A stretch of 64,000 nucleotides of DNA from Ectothiorhodospira mobilis. Its GTDB lineage: Bacteria > Pseudomonadota > Gammaproteobacteria > Ectothiorhodospirales > Ectothiorhodospiraceae. Within the stretch, counting starts at the first letter, position 1, and every line of letters begins with the position of its first letter. Below are positions 49,233 through 58,169 of the stretch, in pieces. The position numbers were made by a program, and so were the translations under genes. The notes under the pieces were generated by a model, which worked only from the letters and a program-made list of their open reading frames with translations, was not told the origin of the DNA and ran no database searches. The DNA is taken from positions 124,001 through 188,000 of the forward strand of contig NZ_FOUO01000001.1 of assembly GCF_900114895.1 (NCBI RefSeq). The letters run 5' to 3'.

Positions 49233-49984
49233 CAGCCCCGCTCCGAGACCCGGGCCAGGCCGTGCAGCACCAGATCCGGCACGGGCACGACACCGCAGGT
49301 CAGATGGGGGATCAGGCACGGGGCGTCCCCGCCGGTGAGGAGGACCGCCGCCGGCGGGGGCGGCTCCCCCAGGCGGATCGTCAGGGCATCGATGGCGGCG
49401 GCCAGCCCCAGCAGCGTCCCCGCGGCCACGGCATCGCCGGTGCACACGGCGGGCACCCGGGATGCATCCCCCTGCACCGCGCCGCCCACCCCCGGGGCCA
49501 GCCCCAGGCCGCGGCGCATGAGGCCCAGCCCCGGCAGGATGAGACCACCGCTGTGGCGCCCCCCCGGCAGCAGCCGGTCCAGGGTCACGGCCGTGCCGCA
49601 GTCCACCACGACCGCGGACTCGTACCCCAGGGCCCGGGCCCCGACCAGGGCGGCGTAGCGGTCCCGGCCCAGCCGGCCGGGATCACGGTAGGCGGAGACG
49701 ATGCCGTGCTGGGCCGGATCCGCCTCCAGGAAACGGGGCTCGGGCCAGCCCCGGCGCCGCGCCCAGGCGCTGCAGGCCGCGCGGAAGGCGGGGCCCACCA
49801 CCTCCACGGCCCAGAGTGCATCCACGTGGCGCAACCCCATGCGCTGCGCCGCTGCATCCAGCAGTGCATCCCAGGGGGCTTCGGCGGCGCCGGGGTGTTC
49901 CAGCGCCCCCTGGCCATGCAGGGCCCGCCCGTCCCACAGGGCCCACTTCAGGCGGCTGTTACCCGCATCCAGCAGCAGCCTCAT
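49232..49984 (-). CDS. coaX: Type III pantothenate kinase
   Basis: First step of coenzyme A synthesis, 250 residues of the ASKHA fold. Motifs: LLLDAGNSRLKWALW (phosphate 1), GRDRYAALVGAR with the catalytic Asp, VVVDCGTAVTLDRL and HSGGLILPGLGLM. The start overlaps the birA end (ATGA). CoaX is not feedback-inhibited by CoA, unlike CoaA. Confidence 0.94.
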   Translation of the reverse strand: MRLLLDAGNSRLKWALWDGRALHGQGALEHPGAAEAPWDALLDAAAQRMGLRHVDALWAVEVVGPAFRAACSAWARRRGWPEPRFLEADPAQHGIVSAYRDPGRLGRDRYAALVGARALGYESAVVVDCGTAVTLDRLLPGGRHSGGLILPGLGLMRRGLGLAPGVGGAVQGDASRVPAVCTGDAVAAGTLLGLAAAIDALTIRLGEPPPPAAVLLTGGDAPCLIPHLTCGVVPVPDLVLHGLARVSERG

Positions 49985-50967
49985 GGCCGACTCCGCAGGC
50001 CGATCTCCCCGGTCTCGATATGGAGCAGGCCCCGATCCGTCTCCAGACAGAGGCGACCGCCTTCGTCCACACCACGGGCGATGCCCGTGCACCCGTCCCC
50101 GCCGCTGAGGGCCACGGGCCGGTCCCGGGTGGCGTCGCGCCGGTTCCACTCCCCCAGGAAGGCCGCGAATCCCGGCTCCGGATAGGACTGCAGCATCCCC
50201 TCCAGGGCACGGATGAGGGTAGCGGCCAGGAGGCTTCGGGACGGCAGGGGGTCCAGGCCGGCCCCGGCCAGGTCGGCATGGGGCTGCCCCACCTCCATAT
50301 GAGCAGGCAGGCGCAGATTGATGCCCACACCGAGGATGAGGGCATCGGGCCCGTCCCGCCCGGCCCGGACCTCCACCAGGATCCCCCCCAGCTTGCGCCC
50401 GTCCAGATAGAGGTCATTGGGCCATTTCAGCTGCAGGCCGCGTACCCCCAGGTCCTCCAGGGCCCGGGCCAGGGCGACACCGGCGGCCAGGGTCACGCTG
50501 GCATCGGGCCGGGGCCAGTGGCGGATGTCCCAGAGCAGCGAAAGGGCCATCCCGGCACAGGGGGGCATGCGCCATTGCCGTCCCCGGCGGCCACGACCGG
50601 CGCTCTGAAAATCGGTGCAGCAGGCCACCGGTCCCCGCATCCCCTGCCGCCGGGCCCGGTCCAGCCAGGCACTGGTGGAATCCACCTGCTCCAGGGCGTG
50701 CACCTGGGGCACCTGCGGCAGGTCCTTAAGGGCGGCGCCCACGGCATCGGCATCCACCGGATCCGGGGGCGGTTCCGGGGGCAGGATATAGCCTGCCTGA
50801 CCACGCCAATCCAGCCCCGCCTGGCGCAGCCCCTGCAGTCCCGCCTCCACCTCCGGCACCGGGATCCCCAGCCGCACCGCCAGTTCCCGGGGCGTGCGGG
50901 GCTGAGCCTCGGCCAGCAGGCGGAGCAGGCCATCGGGGAATCGGGGCGCGGGGTCGGATGTGGACAT
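49981..50967 (-). CDS. birA: Bifunctional biotin ligase / biotin operon repressor
   Basis: Attaches biotin to AccB and can repress biotin genes. The 328 residues include an N-terminal winged helix (RTPRELAVRLGIPVPEVEAGLQGLR, about 24-48) and the ligase domain. Active-site parts are DSTSAWLDRA, the adenylate loop SAGRGRRGRQW and LKWPNDLYLDGRKLGGILVEV. A C-terminal SH3-like domain ends the protein. The DNA-binding domain marks it as the class II regulator type. Confidence 0.96.
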   Translation of the reverse strand: MSTSDPAPRFPDGLLRLLAEAQPRTPRELAVRLGIPVPEVEAGLQGLRQAGLDWRGQAGYILPPEPPPDPVDADAVGAALKDLPQVPQVHALEQVDSTSAWLDRARRQGMRGPVACCTDFQSAGRGRRGRQWRMPPCAGMALSLLWDIRHWPRPDASVTLAAGVALARALEDLGVRGLQLKWPNDLYLDGRKLGGILVEVRAGRDGPDALILGVGINLRLPAHMEVGQPHADLAGAGLDPLPSRSLLAATLIRALEGMLQSYPEPGFAAFLGEWNRRDATRDRPVALSGGDGCTGIARGVDEGGRLCLETDRGLLHIETGEIGLRSRP

Positions 50968-51024
50968 GCGTTGCAGGCTCGTTCGCGGTATCCCTATGAT
51001 CCGTCCAAGGAGGATCGAAACTCA

Positions 51025-51645
51025 ATGCACCTTGCACCGCCCATCCGCCTCGCCTTACCGCTGCTGCTGGCCCTGACCCAAGGCTCGGCCGGCGCGGACG
51101 AGGTCTTTCTGCACCGGGACGCGCATGGGGTCCCCTGGTTCACCGACCAGCGGGAGATGGGCGAGGGATTCACCTTCATCGAACGCCGCTACTACGGCCG
51201 CCCCCCGGCACGCAGCGCCTGCCGCGGACTGACCCCGGACGCACTGGAGCGGCGGGCGACGCAGCAGATGGGATGGGTGCGGCACTATGCCCGGCTCCAG
51301 GGGCTGGACCACCGGCTGGTGCGGGCCATGATCACGGTGGAGTCCTGCTTCGACCGCCATGCCGTGTCGCGGGTGGGGGCCCAGGGGCTGATGCAATTGA
51401 TGCCGGACACCGCCCAAGAGCTGGGGGTGGAGGATGCCTTCGATCCGCGGCAGAACATCCGCGGCGGCACCACCTATTTCGCCCGCATGCTGCAGCGCTT
51501 CAATCAGGACACGCGCCTGGCCCTGGCGGCCTACAACGCCGGACCGGGGGCCGTGGAACGCCACGGCGGCATCCCCCCCTACCCGGAGACGCGGCAATAC
51601 GTGACCCGGGTGATGTCCCTCTACCAAAGCCTGGGGGGCGGCTGA
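51025..51645 (+). CDS. Lytic transglycosylase (SLT domain)
   Basis: Secreted muramidase-like enzyme of 206 residues that cleaves peptidoglycan to anhydro products. A signal peptide (to about residue 21) precedes a DUF4124-like segment (VFLHRDAHGVPWFTD). The SLT domain follows, with catalytic Glu in MITVESCFD, then SRVGAQGLMQLMPDTA and ALAAYNAGPGAVERHGGIPPYPETRQYV. AAGGAGG lies ten bases before the ATG. Anhydromuropeptides it releases would feed AmpD. Confidence 0.93.
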   Translation: MHLAPPIRLALPLLLALTQGSAGADEVFLHRDAHGVPWFTDQREMGEGFTFIERRYYGRPPARSACRGLTPDALERRATQQMGWVRHYARLQGLDHRLVRAMITVESCFDRHAVSRVGAQGLMQLMPDTAQELGVEDAFDPRQNIRGGTTYFARMLQRFNQDTRLALAAYNAGPGAVERHGGIPPYPETRQYVTRVMSLYQSLGGG

Positions 51646-51652
51646 GGGGGGG

Positions 51653-52393
51653 TCATTCACGCCAGATGAGGGTGGCCATGCGGCCGGTGCGCCCGTCCCG
51701 GCGGTAGGAGAAGAAACGCTCCGGCTCCCCGTGGGTGCAGGCCGTCATGCCGTGCACCGCCTCCACGCCGCAGGCCCGCAGCCGCGCCCGGGCCAGGGCG
51801 TGCAGATCGGCGAGCCAGCGGTCCCCCCGGGCCGGGGTGAAGGCGTGGGCCATGTCGGGATCCTGTTGCACAAAGGCCCGGCGCACCTCCGGCCCCACCT
51901 GGAAGGCCGCCGGGCCGATGGCGGGTCCGAGCCAGGCCAGCAAGGACTGCGCAGGACGGGTGAAGGCCGCCACGGCGGCCTCCAGGATCCCGGCCGCCAA
52001 GCCGCGCCAGCCGGCGTGGGCCACCGCCACCTCCTCCCCCGCCCGGTCGCAGAGGCATACCGGCAGGCAGTCCGCCGTAAGCACGGCGCAGACGATCCCC
52101 GGCCGACGGGCGATGGCGGCATCCGCCTGGGTGGCGTCCGGCGTCACCGCCGCCGCCTCCGCCACGGTGGTGCCGTGCACCTGTTCCAGCCAGGCCGGCG
52201 CCCCGGGCAGGTCCAGGGCCCGCGTCAGGCGCCGGCGGTTCTCCAGCACCGCCTGCGGGTCATCCCCGGTGTGCAGCCCCAGGTTCAGTTCCTGGAAGGG
52301 GGGGCGGCTCACCCCGCCGCTGCGGGTGGTGACCACGGCGCGGACCCCGGCGGGGGCGGGCCAGCGGGGCTCGATGATCAAGGGTTCGGGCAA
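51653..52393 (-). CDS. pgeF: Peptidoglycan editing factor / polyphenol oxidase family (YfiH)
   Basis: Laccase-domain protein of 246 residues. The zinc or copper-binding pattern is clear: LEQVHGTTVAEA, VLTADCLPVCLCD and AVAHAGWRGLAAGI (His-Cys-His ligands). PgeF removes misincorporated L-Ser from cell-wall precursors; other members act on purine nucleosides. It overlaps no neighbour and converges with the transglycosylase, eight bp apart. Confidence 0.92.
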   Translation of the reverse strand: MPEPLIIEPRWPAPAGVRAVVTTRSGGVSRPPFQELNLGLHTGDDPQAVLENRRRLTRALDLPGAPAWLEQVHGTTVAEAAAVTPDATQADAAIARRPGIVCAVLTADCLPVCLCDRAGEEVAVAHAGWRGLAAGILEAAVAAFTRPAQSLLAWLGPAIGPAAFQVGPEVRRAFVQQDPDMAHAFTPARGDRWLADLHALARARLRACGVEAVHGMTACTHGEPERFFSYRRDGRTGRMATLIWRE

Positions 52394-52415
52394 GGCGCGC
52401 TCCTCGTGGGGGGTT

Positions 52416-53717
52416 TCAGCAGGGGGATGATTCCAGGTCCTCCGTGCCCGGCGGCCCGGCCACGGCCACCAGATTGCGGCCCTCCCCCTTGGCCCGGTAG
52501 AGGGCCAGATCGGCGCGGCGCAGGGTGGCGTCGGAGTCCTCGTCCCGGGGGTCCAGGGTCGCCAGGCCGATGCTCACCGTGACCCCCACGATGCCTCCGC
52601 GGTAGACCACGGGGGTGGACTTGATGGTGCGCCGCAGGCGCTCCGCCACGCCCCGCGCATCCTCCAGGGCGGTGGCCGGGAGCAGGGCGGCGAACTCTTC
52701 CCCGCCCATGCGCGCCCCCAGGTCCATGCGCCGCAGGACGGTACGCAGGAGCTCGGCCACGTGGCGGATCACGGCATCCCCGGTGGAATGGCCGTAGGTG
52801 TCGTTGATGCTCTTGAAATGGTCCAGATCCATCATCAGCACCACCGCCGGATGATCCGGACGACGCTTCACCCGGGCCAGCTCATCGGCCATGCGCCCCA
52901 GGAACTGGCGGCGGTTGGCCAGGCCGGTGAGAAAATCCGTGCTGGCCATGCGGCGCAGCTCGTCCTCCTGGTGCTTGCGCTCGCTGATGTCCGAGAGGGT
53001 GCCGGCCACCCGCAGCGGACGGCCATCGGCATCCCGTTGGATCACCCGTCCCCGCCCCAGGACCCAGATCCAGCCCCCGGAGCGGTGGCGCACGCGGTAC
53101 TCACTGGTATAGCGCTCACTGCCGCCCTGCACGTGGCGCTGCAGGGCGGAGGAGACCCGGGGCAGATCCTCCGGATGCAGCAGGTGCAGCCACTGATCCA
53201 GGCTCTCCTCGAAGGGATCCCCCTCGGCATAGCCCAGGATCCGGCGCAGACGGGGGCAATAGCGCACACGCCCGGTGCGCAGGTCCCAGTCCCAGACCCC
53301 GTCCCCGGCCCCCTGCAGGGCGAAGCGCCAGGGCTGGGCAGCGGCGTCCCCCTTGCCGTCCCCGGGAAGGGGATCCAGGGTGCACAGAAAACGCATCCCA
53401 CCATCCAGCCGGGCCAGATGGATTACCTCCGGGAACGACGCCTCACCGACGAGGGAGAGCACCACCTCCCGGGACACGGGGTGACCGTCGGCGGGGCAGT
53501 CGGCCAGCCAGCGTTCCAGGGCCTCCCCCCCGGCGCCGGGGACCAGTTCGGCCAAGGCCGGCCATGCCTTTGGCGCGCCACTCAGACCCAAACGGGACCG
53601 GGCCGGGGGATTGGCCGCCCGGATCGCACCATCGGGCGCCAGCACCAGGGCCGGCAACGGCAAGGCCCGGATCACCCCCTCCAGGGGATCCGTGGCCGGG
53701 TCCATGTATCCTGACAA
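52416..53717 (-). CDS. PAS-GGDEF diguanylate cyclase
   Basis: Makes cyclic di-GMP. The 433 residues contain an N-terminal PAS-like sensor (about 10-120) and a second PAS with a PAC tail (about 130-255, YCPRLRRILGYAEGDPFEE...HRSGGWIWVLGRGRV). The GGDEF domain has the active site GGEEFAALLPA, and the RxxD inhibitory site (RRMD) sits five residues before it, so product feedback is expected. No EAL domain or membrane helix is present. It may influence exopolysaccharide output. Confidence 0.94.
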   Translation of the reverse strand: MSGYMDPATDPLEGVIRALPLPALVLAPDGAIRAANPPARSRLGLSGAPKAWPALAELVPGAGGEALERWLADCPADGHPVSREVVLSLVGEASFPEVIHLARLDGGMRFLCTLDPLPGDGKGDAAAQPWRFALQGAGDGVWDWDLRTGRVRYCPRLRRILGYAEGDPFEESLDQWLHLLHPEDLPRVSSALQRHVQGGSERYTSEYRVRHRSGGWIWVLGRGRVIQRDADGRPLRVAGTLSDISERKHQEDELRRMASTDFLTGLANRRQFLGRMADELARVKRRPDHPAVVLMMDLDHFKSINDTYGHSTGDAVIRHVAELLRTVLRRMDLGARMGGEEFAALLPATALEDARGVAERLRRTIKSTPVVYRGGIVGVTVSIGLATLDPRDEDSDATLRRADLALYRAKGEGRNLVAVAGPPGTEDLESSPC

Positions 53718-53914
53718 ACCTCCTTCTCCTTGTGCCCGCCCTGCCGGGCACGCCCCATCACAAGCCGTTCATCATAATCCGGGGCCGGGGCCGATGCCAG
53801 ACACCCCCGCCTTTCCCTGACCCGCCCCGGCGCGGATCTTCTAGACTCGCTGTACCGGACACAGTCCGGGTGCCGGGGACGAATACCCCCTCCATTCCAC
53901 CGCGGGAGGATGCC

Positions 53915-55489
53915 ATGAGCGACTGGCAAACCGTATGCAAAGCCGCCGAACTGAAGGAGGACCGGGGCCACGAGGTGTGGGTCAACGGCCGGCCCCTGGC
54001 CCTGTTCCTGCACCAGGGCCGGGTCCACGCCCTGGATGACCGCTGCCCCCACCTGGAGGGCCAGCTGTCCGAAGGGCGGGTGGTGGGCGGGGACGCGGTC
54101 TGCCCCCTGCATGGGTGGAACTTCGATTTGGAAACGGGGATCTCCCCCTACAACCCCGGGGACCGCATCGACACCTACCCGGCCCGGCTGAAGGACGGCC
54201 GGGTGGAGGTGGACGCCGAAGCCGTCCCGCCCCTGCCCGCCGCCACCTTCGACGGCTACCAGGGGCGCTGGCGGCGCTGGTCCCAGGACACCCGGGGCAA
54301 GGCCGAGATCCGCCGCCTGGCCATGGGCAAGGGGCCCGCCGTGGCCCCCATGGGGGCGCCGGCCGAGTCCCCCGGCCCGGTACCCGGATTCGACCACTTC
54401 CACCTGGCGGCGGCGCAACTGGAGCCCATGCCCCGCCTGGATGAGGAACCCGCCGACACCCGGGTGGTCCTGGGGGCGGGGGCCGGGACCCCGCTGCAGC
54501 TGGCCCTGCCCGTGACCATCTCCCACATGTCCTTCGGCGCCCTCTCCCGGGAGGCGAAGATCGCCCTGGCGGAGGGTGCCGCCCGGGCGGGGACCCTGAT
54601 CGGCTCCGGCGAGGGGGGGATGCTGCCCGAGGAACGGGCGGCCGCCGGGCTCTACGTCCTGGAGATGGCCAGCGGCTACTTCGGCTGGAACGACGAGGCC
54701 ATGGCCCAGGCCGACGCCTTCGAGATCAAGCTGGGCCAGTCGGCCAAGCCCGGTCTCGGCGGGGAGCTGCCGGCCGCCAAGGTGACGGACGAGATCGCCC
54801 GTGTGCGCGGCATCCGGGCCGGCGAGGCCGCCCACTCCCCCGCCCGTTTCCCGGACCTGGAGGATGCCCATGCCCTGGGGGAGCGCATCACGGCCCTGCG
54901 CCGGGACCACCCCGCCAAGCCCGTGGGGCTGAAGATCGCCGCCAACCGCCTGGAGGCGGACCTGGAGGCGGCCCTGAACCTGGAACCGGATTTCATCACC
55001 GTGGACGGCTTCGGCGGCGGCACCGGCGGCGCGCCGGTGCATGTCCGCGACCATTTCGGCATGCCCCTGGTGATGGCCCTGCCGAAGGCGCGGAAAAGGG
55101 TGGACGCCCACAACGCCGCTGGCGGACGGCCCGTGGCCCTGGTGGCCACCGGCGGCATGCGCACGCCAGCCGACATCCTCAAGGCCCTGGCCCTGGGGGC
55201 CGACGCCTGCGCCCTGGCCACGGCGGCCCTCTTTGCCCTGGGCTGCGAGTACTACCGCGCCTGCCACACCGGGCGCTGCCCCACCGGCGTGGCCACCCAG
55301 ACCCCACGGCTGCGGGAGCGGGTGGACCCGGCCGAGGCCGCCGAGCGCGTGGCCCGTTTCCTCGATGGCACCCGCGCCATCCTCGAGGACTACCTGCGGG
55401 TCATGGGCCATGCCCGCGCCGCGGACCTCTCCCGGGACGACCTGATCCCCATCACCCCGGCGGCCCGTGCCCTGCTGGAGGCGGGCTGA
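53915..55489 (+). CDS. Rieske-glutamate synthase FMN-domain fusion protein
   Basis: Unusual fusion of 524 residues. Residues 1-100 form a Rieske [2Fe-2S] domain with C44-P-H46 and C63-P-L-H66. From about 150 the protein is the FMN-binding glutamate-synthase domain: MSFGALSREAKIALAEGAARAGTLIGSGEGG, GQSAKPGLGGELPAAKV, VGLKIAA, VDGFGGGTGGAP, and CEYYRACHTGRCPTGVATQ for the 3Fe-4S-type cysteines. The glutaminase domain is absent, so it is not a complete GltB. GGGAGGA precedes the ATG. The electron donor and substrate are unknown. Confidence 0.88.
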   Translation: MSDWQTVCKAAELKEDRGHEVWVNGRPLALFLHQGRVHALDDRCPHLEGQLSEGRVVGGDAVCPLHGWNFDLETGISPYNPGDRIDTYPARLKDGRVEVDAEAVPPLPAATFDGYQGRWRRWSQDTRGKAEIRRLAMGKGPAVAPMGAPAESPGPVPGFDHFHLAAAQLEPMPRLDEEPADTRVVLGAGAGTPLQLALPVTISHMSFGALSREAKIALAEGAARAGTLIGSGEGGMLPEERAAAGLYVLEMASGYFGWNDEAMAQADAFEIKLGQSAKPGLGGELPAAKVTDEIARVRGIRAGEAAHSPARFPDLEDAHALGERITALRRDHPAKPVGLKIAANRLEADLEAALNLEPDFITVDGFGGGTGGAPVHVRDHFGMPLVMALPKARKRVDAHNAAGGRPVALVATGGMRTPADILKALALGADACALATAALFALGCEYYRACHTGRCPTGVATQTPRLRERVDPAEAAERVARFLDGTRAILEDYLRVMGHARAADLSRDDLIPITPAARALLEAG

Positions 55490-55588
55490 AGGCACCGGGG
55501 AGGAATCCAATGGATGATATGTTGACACCCTCTGAAGCCGAGTGGTCCCTGCAGATCCCCCCGAGGGTTCCCCCAGCGGCCCTCCACG

Positions 55589-55980
55589 CTAGGAACGCGC
55601 AGATTGGAGGTGAACTCCGTACTTGGAGGTTTCGGCATCGGCGGTAAGGAGGGTCAGCCCTTCGGCTTGTGCCTGGGCGATGAGCATGCGGTCGAACGGG
55701 TCCTTGTGGTGCTCTGTGGCAATGCGCCGGCCTGCGTGCCGTGGAAGAAGGTCATCGGCAAGTGGTTGAATCCCTCCTCCTCGACGATGCTATCGAGGTC
55801 TTGGTCCTCGATGCGTAACTTGCCCATGGCCCGTTTGATTGCAATCTCCCAGCCGGTGGCCGCGCTGACGAAGACCTGGTTGCGGGGATCGGCGATGGCC
55901 GCCCGGGCACGCTCGCCGAGAGACGAGTCCCCGCTGAGCCACCAGAGGAACGTATGGGTGTCGAGCAGCAGACGCCTCAT
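55589..55980 (-). pseudogene. Frameshifted VapC-type PIN toxin
   Basis: PIN-domain RNase of the VapC type. It begins properly (MRRLLLDTHTFLWWLSGDSSLGERARAAI, with the first catalytic Asp) and continues to LPMTFFHGTQAGALP. The frame then shifts near 55717. Reading on in the shifted frame restores EHHKDPFDRMLIAQA...LTLLTADAETSKYGVHLQS to a stop at 55589. The last third, with the second acidic cluster, is thus out of frame and the toxin is probably dead. Confidence 0.8.
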
Positions 55981-56215
55981 GCCCCCCCTCAAAGGCCTCG
56001 ATGACCTCTGTGGGGGTCTCGTCGAAGTCCGCAGACATGTGGATCTTGCCGGCGAGACGACCTGGCTTTCGTGGCCCCTGGGGCGCGACGTAGGGACGAA
56101 GCTCAAGATAGGGCTTGCCGTTCTTGGCAATGATGACCCTTTCTCCCGCCCATGCTTGCTCGGCCAACTGGGAGAGCTTCGTCTTGGCCTCGTACATATT
56201 GATCTGGACTGACAT
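55790..56215 (-). CDS. Phd/YefM-family antitoxin with shifted C-terminus
   Basis: The first 75 residues are a normal antitoxin: MSVQINMYEAKTKLSQLAEQAWAGERVIIAKNGKPYLEL, then a toxin-binding tail ending VIEAFEGG. One extra base in the seven-C run at 55982-55988 (plus strand) would give a TGA overlapping the vapC start, the usual layout. As read, the frame runs on for about 66 residues inside vapC, to 141 in all. DNA binding could survive. Confidence 0.75.
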   Translation of the reverse strand: MSVQINMYEAKTKLSQLAEQAWAGERVIIAKNGKPYLELRPYVAPQGPRKPGRLAGKIHMSADFDETPTEVIEAFEGGHEASAARHPYVPLVAQRGLVSRRACPGGHRRSPQPGLRQRGHRLGDCNQTGHGQVTHRGPRPR

Positions 56216-56234
56216 TGCAACCCGAACTCCCGCA

Positions 56235-56255
56235 TAGTCTAGTTGGTCTAGACTA
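56235..56255. promoter_or_regulatory. Operator dyad of the Phd/VapC pair
   Basis: TAGTCTAG-N5-CTAGACTA is a perfect 8-bp inverted repeat, 20 bp before the antitoxin ATG, fitting autoregulation by the antitoxin. Confidence 0.7.
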
Positions 56256-56606
56256 TTGCGTTAGGAGGAAGGTTCGCAATCACGACTCGGCATGTGCCTG
56301 GCAAGGGCGTTGGGCCGGATTTCTGGCGGGCTAAAGCAGCGTCTCCCTGAACCGGATTTCCGTCCACAACGGGCTTCTGGACATCATTCCAGAAGACTTT
56401 CAACACATGGGTTAAACCCCTTGGAAACGGCAGGGCCTACCCGCCAGGGCAGGGTGACAAGAAAGCGGGCGGCACGAAAGAACGGCCTCGATCCTCAGCC
56501 AGGTGGACGGGGAATCCGGCATCCGGGAGGCAGGATAGCACGGGAGCTACAGCCTGCTGTGCGGCAGGGTCTTGCGGGCTGGTGTCCCGGCAGTACCCCA
56601 AGAAAC
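56256..56606. other. Gap between the toxin-antitoxin remnant and tRNA-Phe
   Basis: About 350 bp without a convincing gene. Short frames on both strands lack ribosome sites and homology. No copy of the tRNA-Phe 3' end was found that would mark an integrated element. Confidence 0.5.
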
Positions 56607-56631
56607 GAAAAAGCCCGCTGAATAGCGGGCT
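56607..56631 (-). terminator. Rho-independent terminator of tRNA-Phe
   Basis: AGCCCGCT and AGCGGGCT pair around GAAT, followed on the minus strand by TTTTTC. It lies 15 bp past the tRNA 3' end. Confidence 0.9.
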
Positions 56632-56646
56632 AAGTCGTTGATCATT

Positions 56647-56722
56647 TGGTGGCCGGGGACGGAATCGAACCGCCGACACGGGGATTTTCAATCCCCTGCT
56701 CTACCAACTGAGCTACCCGGCC
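56647..56722 (-). tRNA. tRNA-Phe (anticodon GAA)
   Basis: A 76-base cloverleaf with encoded CCA. The acceptor is GGCCGGG, the D arm GCTC-AGTTGGTA-GAGC, and the GGGGA/TCCCC anticodon stem surrounds TTGAAAA. The T loop is GTTCGATT. Confidence 0.97.
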
Positions 56723-56762
56723 TGACCATCGCTTTAGGGGTTGTCCCTGCGCGAAGGCACGT

Positions 56763-56791
56763 ATTAAAGCGTTCCCCGGGGCTTTCGTCAA
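56763..56791 (-). promoter_or_regulatory. Promoter of tRNA-Phe
   Basis: TTGACG (56786-56791), a 17-bp spacer and TTTAAT (56763-56768), each 5/6 to consensus. The GC-rich bases after the -10 suit stringent control. The -35 lies inside the yggX terminator hairpin. Confidence 0.75.
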
Positions 56792-56797
56792 GCCCCG
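56777..56797 (-). terminator. Hairpin downstream of yggX
   Basis: CGGGGCTT and AAGCCCCG pair around five bases, 13 bp after the yggX stop codon. The -35 of tRNA-Phe overlaps the distal arm. Confidence 0.6.
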
Positions 56798-56809
56798 CGG
56801 GGGATCAGG

Positions 56810-57088
56810 TCACGCCCCCTGGCCAGGATCCACGTAGCCTTCGGGCCGGCTGGCGCCCTCGCCGAAGAAGAACTTCTCCATCTCCCCTTCCAGGAATTCC
56901 CGGGCCTTGGGGTCGATGGGGGTCAGGCGGTACTCGTTGATGAGCATGGTCTGGTGCTGTATCCACTTCTGCCAGGCCTGCTTGGAGACGTTCTCGAAGA
57001 TGCGCTTGCCCAGTTCCCCCGGATAGGGGGGGACATCCAGGCCCTCGGCCTCTTCACCCAGCACAACGCATTTCACCATGCGAGTCAT
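56810..57088 (-). CDS. yggX: Fe(2+)-trafficking / oxidative damage protection protein
   Basis: Small cytosolic protein of 92 residues that protects iron-sulfur clusters. It shows the family opening [39 protein letters not shown], with the conserved N-terminal cysteine, and [26 protein letters not shown]. The start lies 35 bp inside mutY, the classical mutY-yggX coupling; MutY carries a [4Fe-4S] cluster. Confidence 0.96.
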   Translation of the reverse strand: MTRMVKCVVLGEEAEGLDVPPYPGELGKRIFENVSKQAWQKWIQHQTMLINEYRLTPIDPKAREFLEGEMEKFFFGEGASRPEGYVDPGQGA

Positions 57089-58169
57089 CGTCTTCTCCGT
57101 CGTCTTGCATCACGTGTTGCAGCAGCCGGCTCACCGGGGCCGCCAGGCCCAGGCCGGCATGGGCGTGCCCGTTATACCAGACCCGGTCCGGGGCTTCCAT
57201 CACACCCGGCGCGGGGGCTTTCACCCGCAGCTGCAACGGGGTGATCTCCAGGCGGAAGTGGGTGAAGGTGTGCACGAAGGCGGGCAGTTGCCGCATCTCC
57301 AGGGGATCCGCACCCAGATGCCGTCGGCACCAGGCCTGTGCCGCCTCTTCGGATGCGTCCTCCTCCACCTCGGGGAGACCCCACAGCCCGCCCCAGAGCC
57401 CCGCAGGCGGGCGCCGCTCCAGCAGCACCCCCTCCGGCGCCGTCACCAGGAGCATGGTGGTGCGGCGCAGGGGCTGCGCCCGCCGAGGCCTGGGGGTGGG
57501 CAGGCATTCCTGCAGGCCATGGGCCCGGGCGATGCAGTCCGCCGCCAGGGGGCAGTCCCCGCAGGCGGGATTGCGGCGGGTGCAGACCGTGGCCCCCAGG
57601 TCCATGATGGCCTGGGTGTAATCCGCCACCCGCTCCACCGGGGTCAGGGCCTCGGCCAGGATCCAGAGGCGGGCCTGTACGGCGGCGGTCCCGGTCCAGC
57701 CCTCCACACCCCGGTGGCGGGCCAGCACGCGCCGCACGTTGCCATCCAGGATGGCCTCCCGATCCCCGAAGGCCAGGGCCAGGATGGCCGCCGCCGTGGA
57801 CCGGCCGATACCCGGCAGGGCGCTCAGGGCCTCCCGGTCCCGGGGGAATCGTCCGCCGTGCACATCCACGATGCAGCGGGCGGCCTTGTGCAGGTTGCGG
57901 GCCCGGGCGTAGTAGCCGAGCCCGGACCAGTGGTGCAGCACCTCATCCAGGGGGGCATCCGCCAGGTCCCCCACCTCGGGAAAGCGCGCCATGAAGCGCC
58001 GGTAGTAGGGGATCACCGTGGCCACCCGGGTCTGCTGCAGCATGATCTCCGAGATCCACACCCGGTACGGGGTGGCGGGCCGCTGCCAGGGCAGGTCGTG
58101 GCGTCCGTGCCGGTCGAACCAGCCCAGCAGGCGGGGGGCGAATGCCCTCGGCTCAGCGGAAGCGGTCAA
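57054..58169 (-). CDS. mutY: A/G-specific adenine glycosylase
   Basis: Removes adenine mispaired with 8-oxoguanine. The 371 residues include the catalytic [19 protein letters not shown] (Glu near residue 41), the helix-hairpin-helix [18 protein letters not shown] with the following [12 protein letters not shown], the iron-sulfur cluster C-x6-C-x2-C-x5-C in [17 protein letters not shown], and a C-terminal MutT-like domain. Its start overlaps the asmA end by 17 bp. Confidence 0.97.
   Translation of the reverse strand: MTASAEPRAFAPRLLGWFDRHGRHDLPWQRPATPYRVWISEIMLQQTRVATVIPYYRRFMARFPEVGDLADAPLDEVLHHWSGLGYYARARNLHKAARCIVDVHGGRFPRDREALSALPGIGRSTAAAILALAFGDREAILDGNVRRVLARHRGVEGWTGTAAVQARLWILAEALTPVERVADYTQAIMDLGATVCTRRNPACGDCPLAADCIARAHGLQECLPTPRPRRAQPLRRTTMLLVTAPEGVLLERRPPAGLWGGLWGLPEVEEDASEEAAQAWCRRHLGADPLEMRQLPAFVHTFTHFRLEITPLQLRVKAPAPGVMEAPDRVWYNGHAHAGLGLAAPVSRLLQHVMQDDGEDDDSHGEMRCAG

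Noticed and set aside
55510-55653. Short frame after the Rieske fusion gene with a good ribosome site
   Set aside because: It runs into the antisense of the VapC remnant and has no recognisable product.
56292-56621. 109-codon frame between the toxin-antitoxin remnant and tRNA-Phe
   Set aside because: No ribosome site, no homology, and an arginine/proline-rich composition typical of chance frames in high-GC DNA.
56256-56722. Genomic island attached at tRNA-Phe
   Set aside because: No integrase and no duplicated tRNA 3' end were found nearby.
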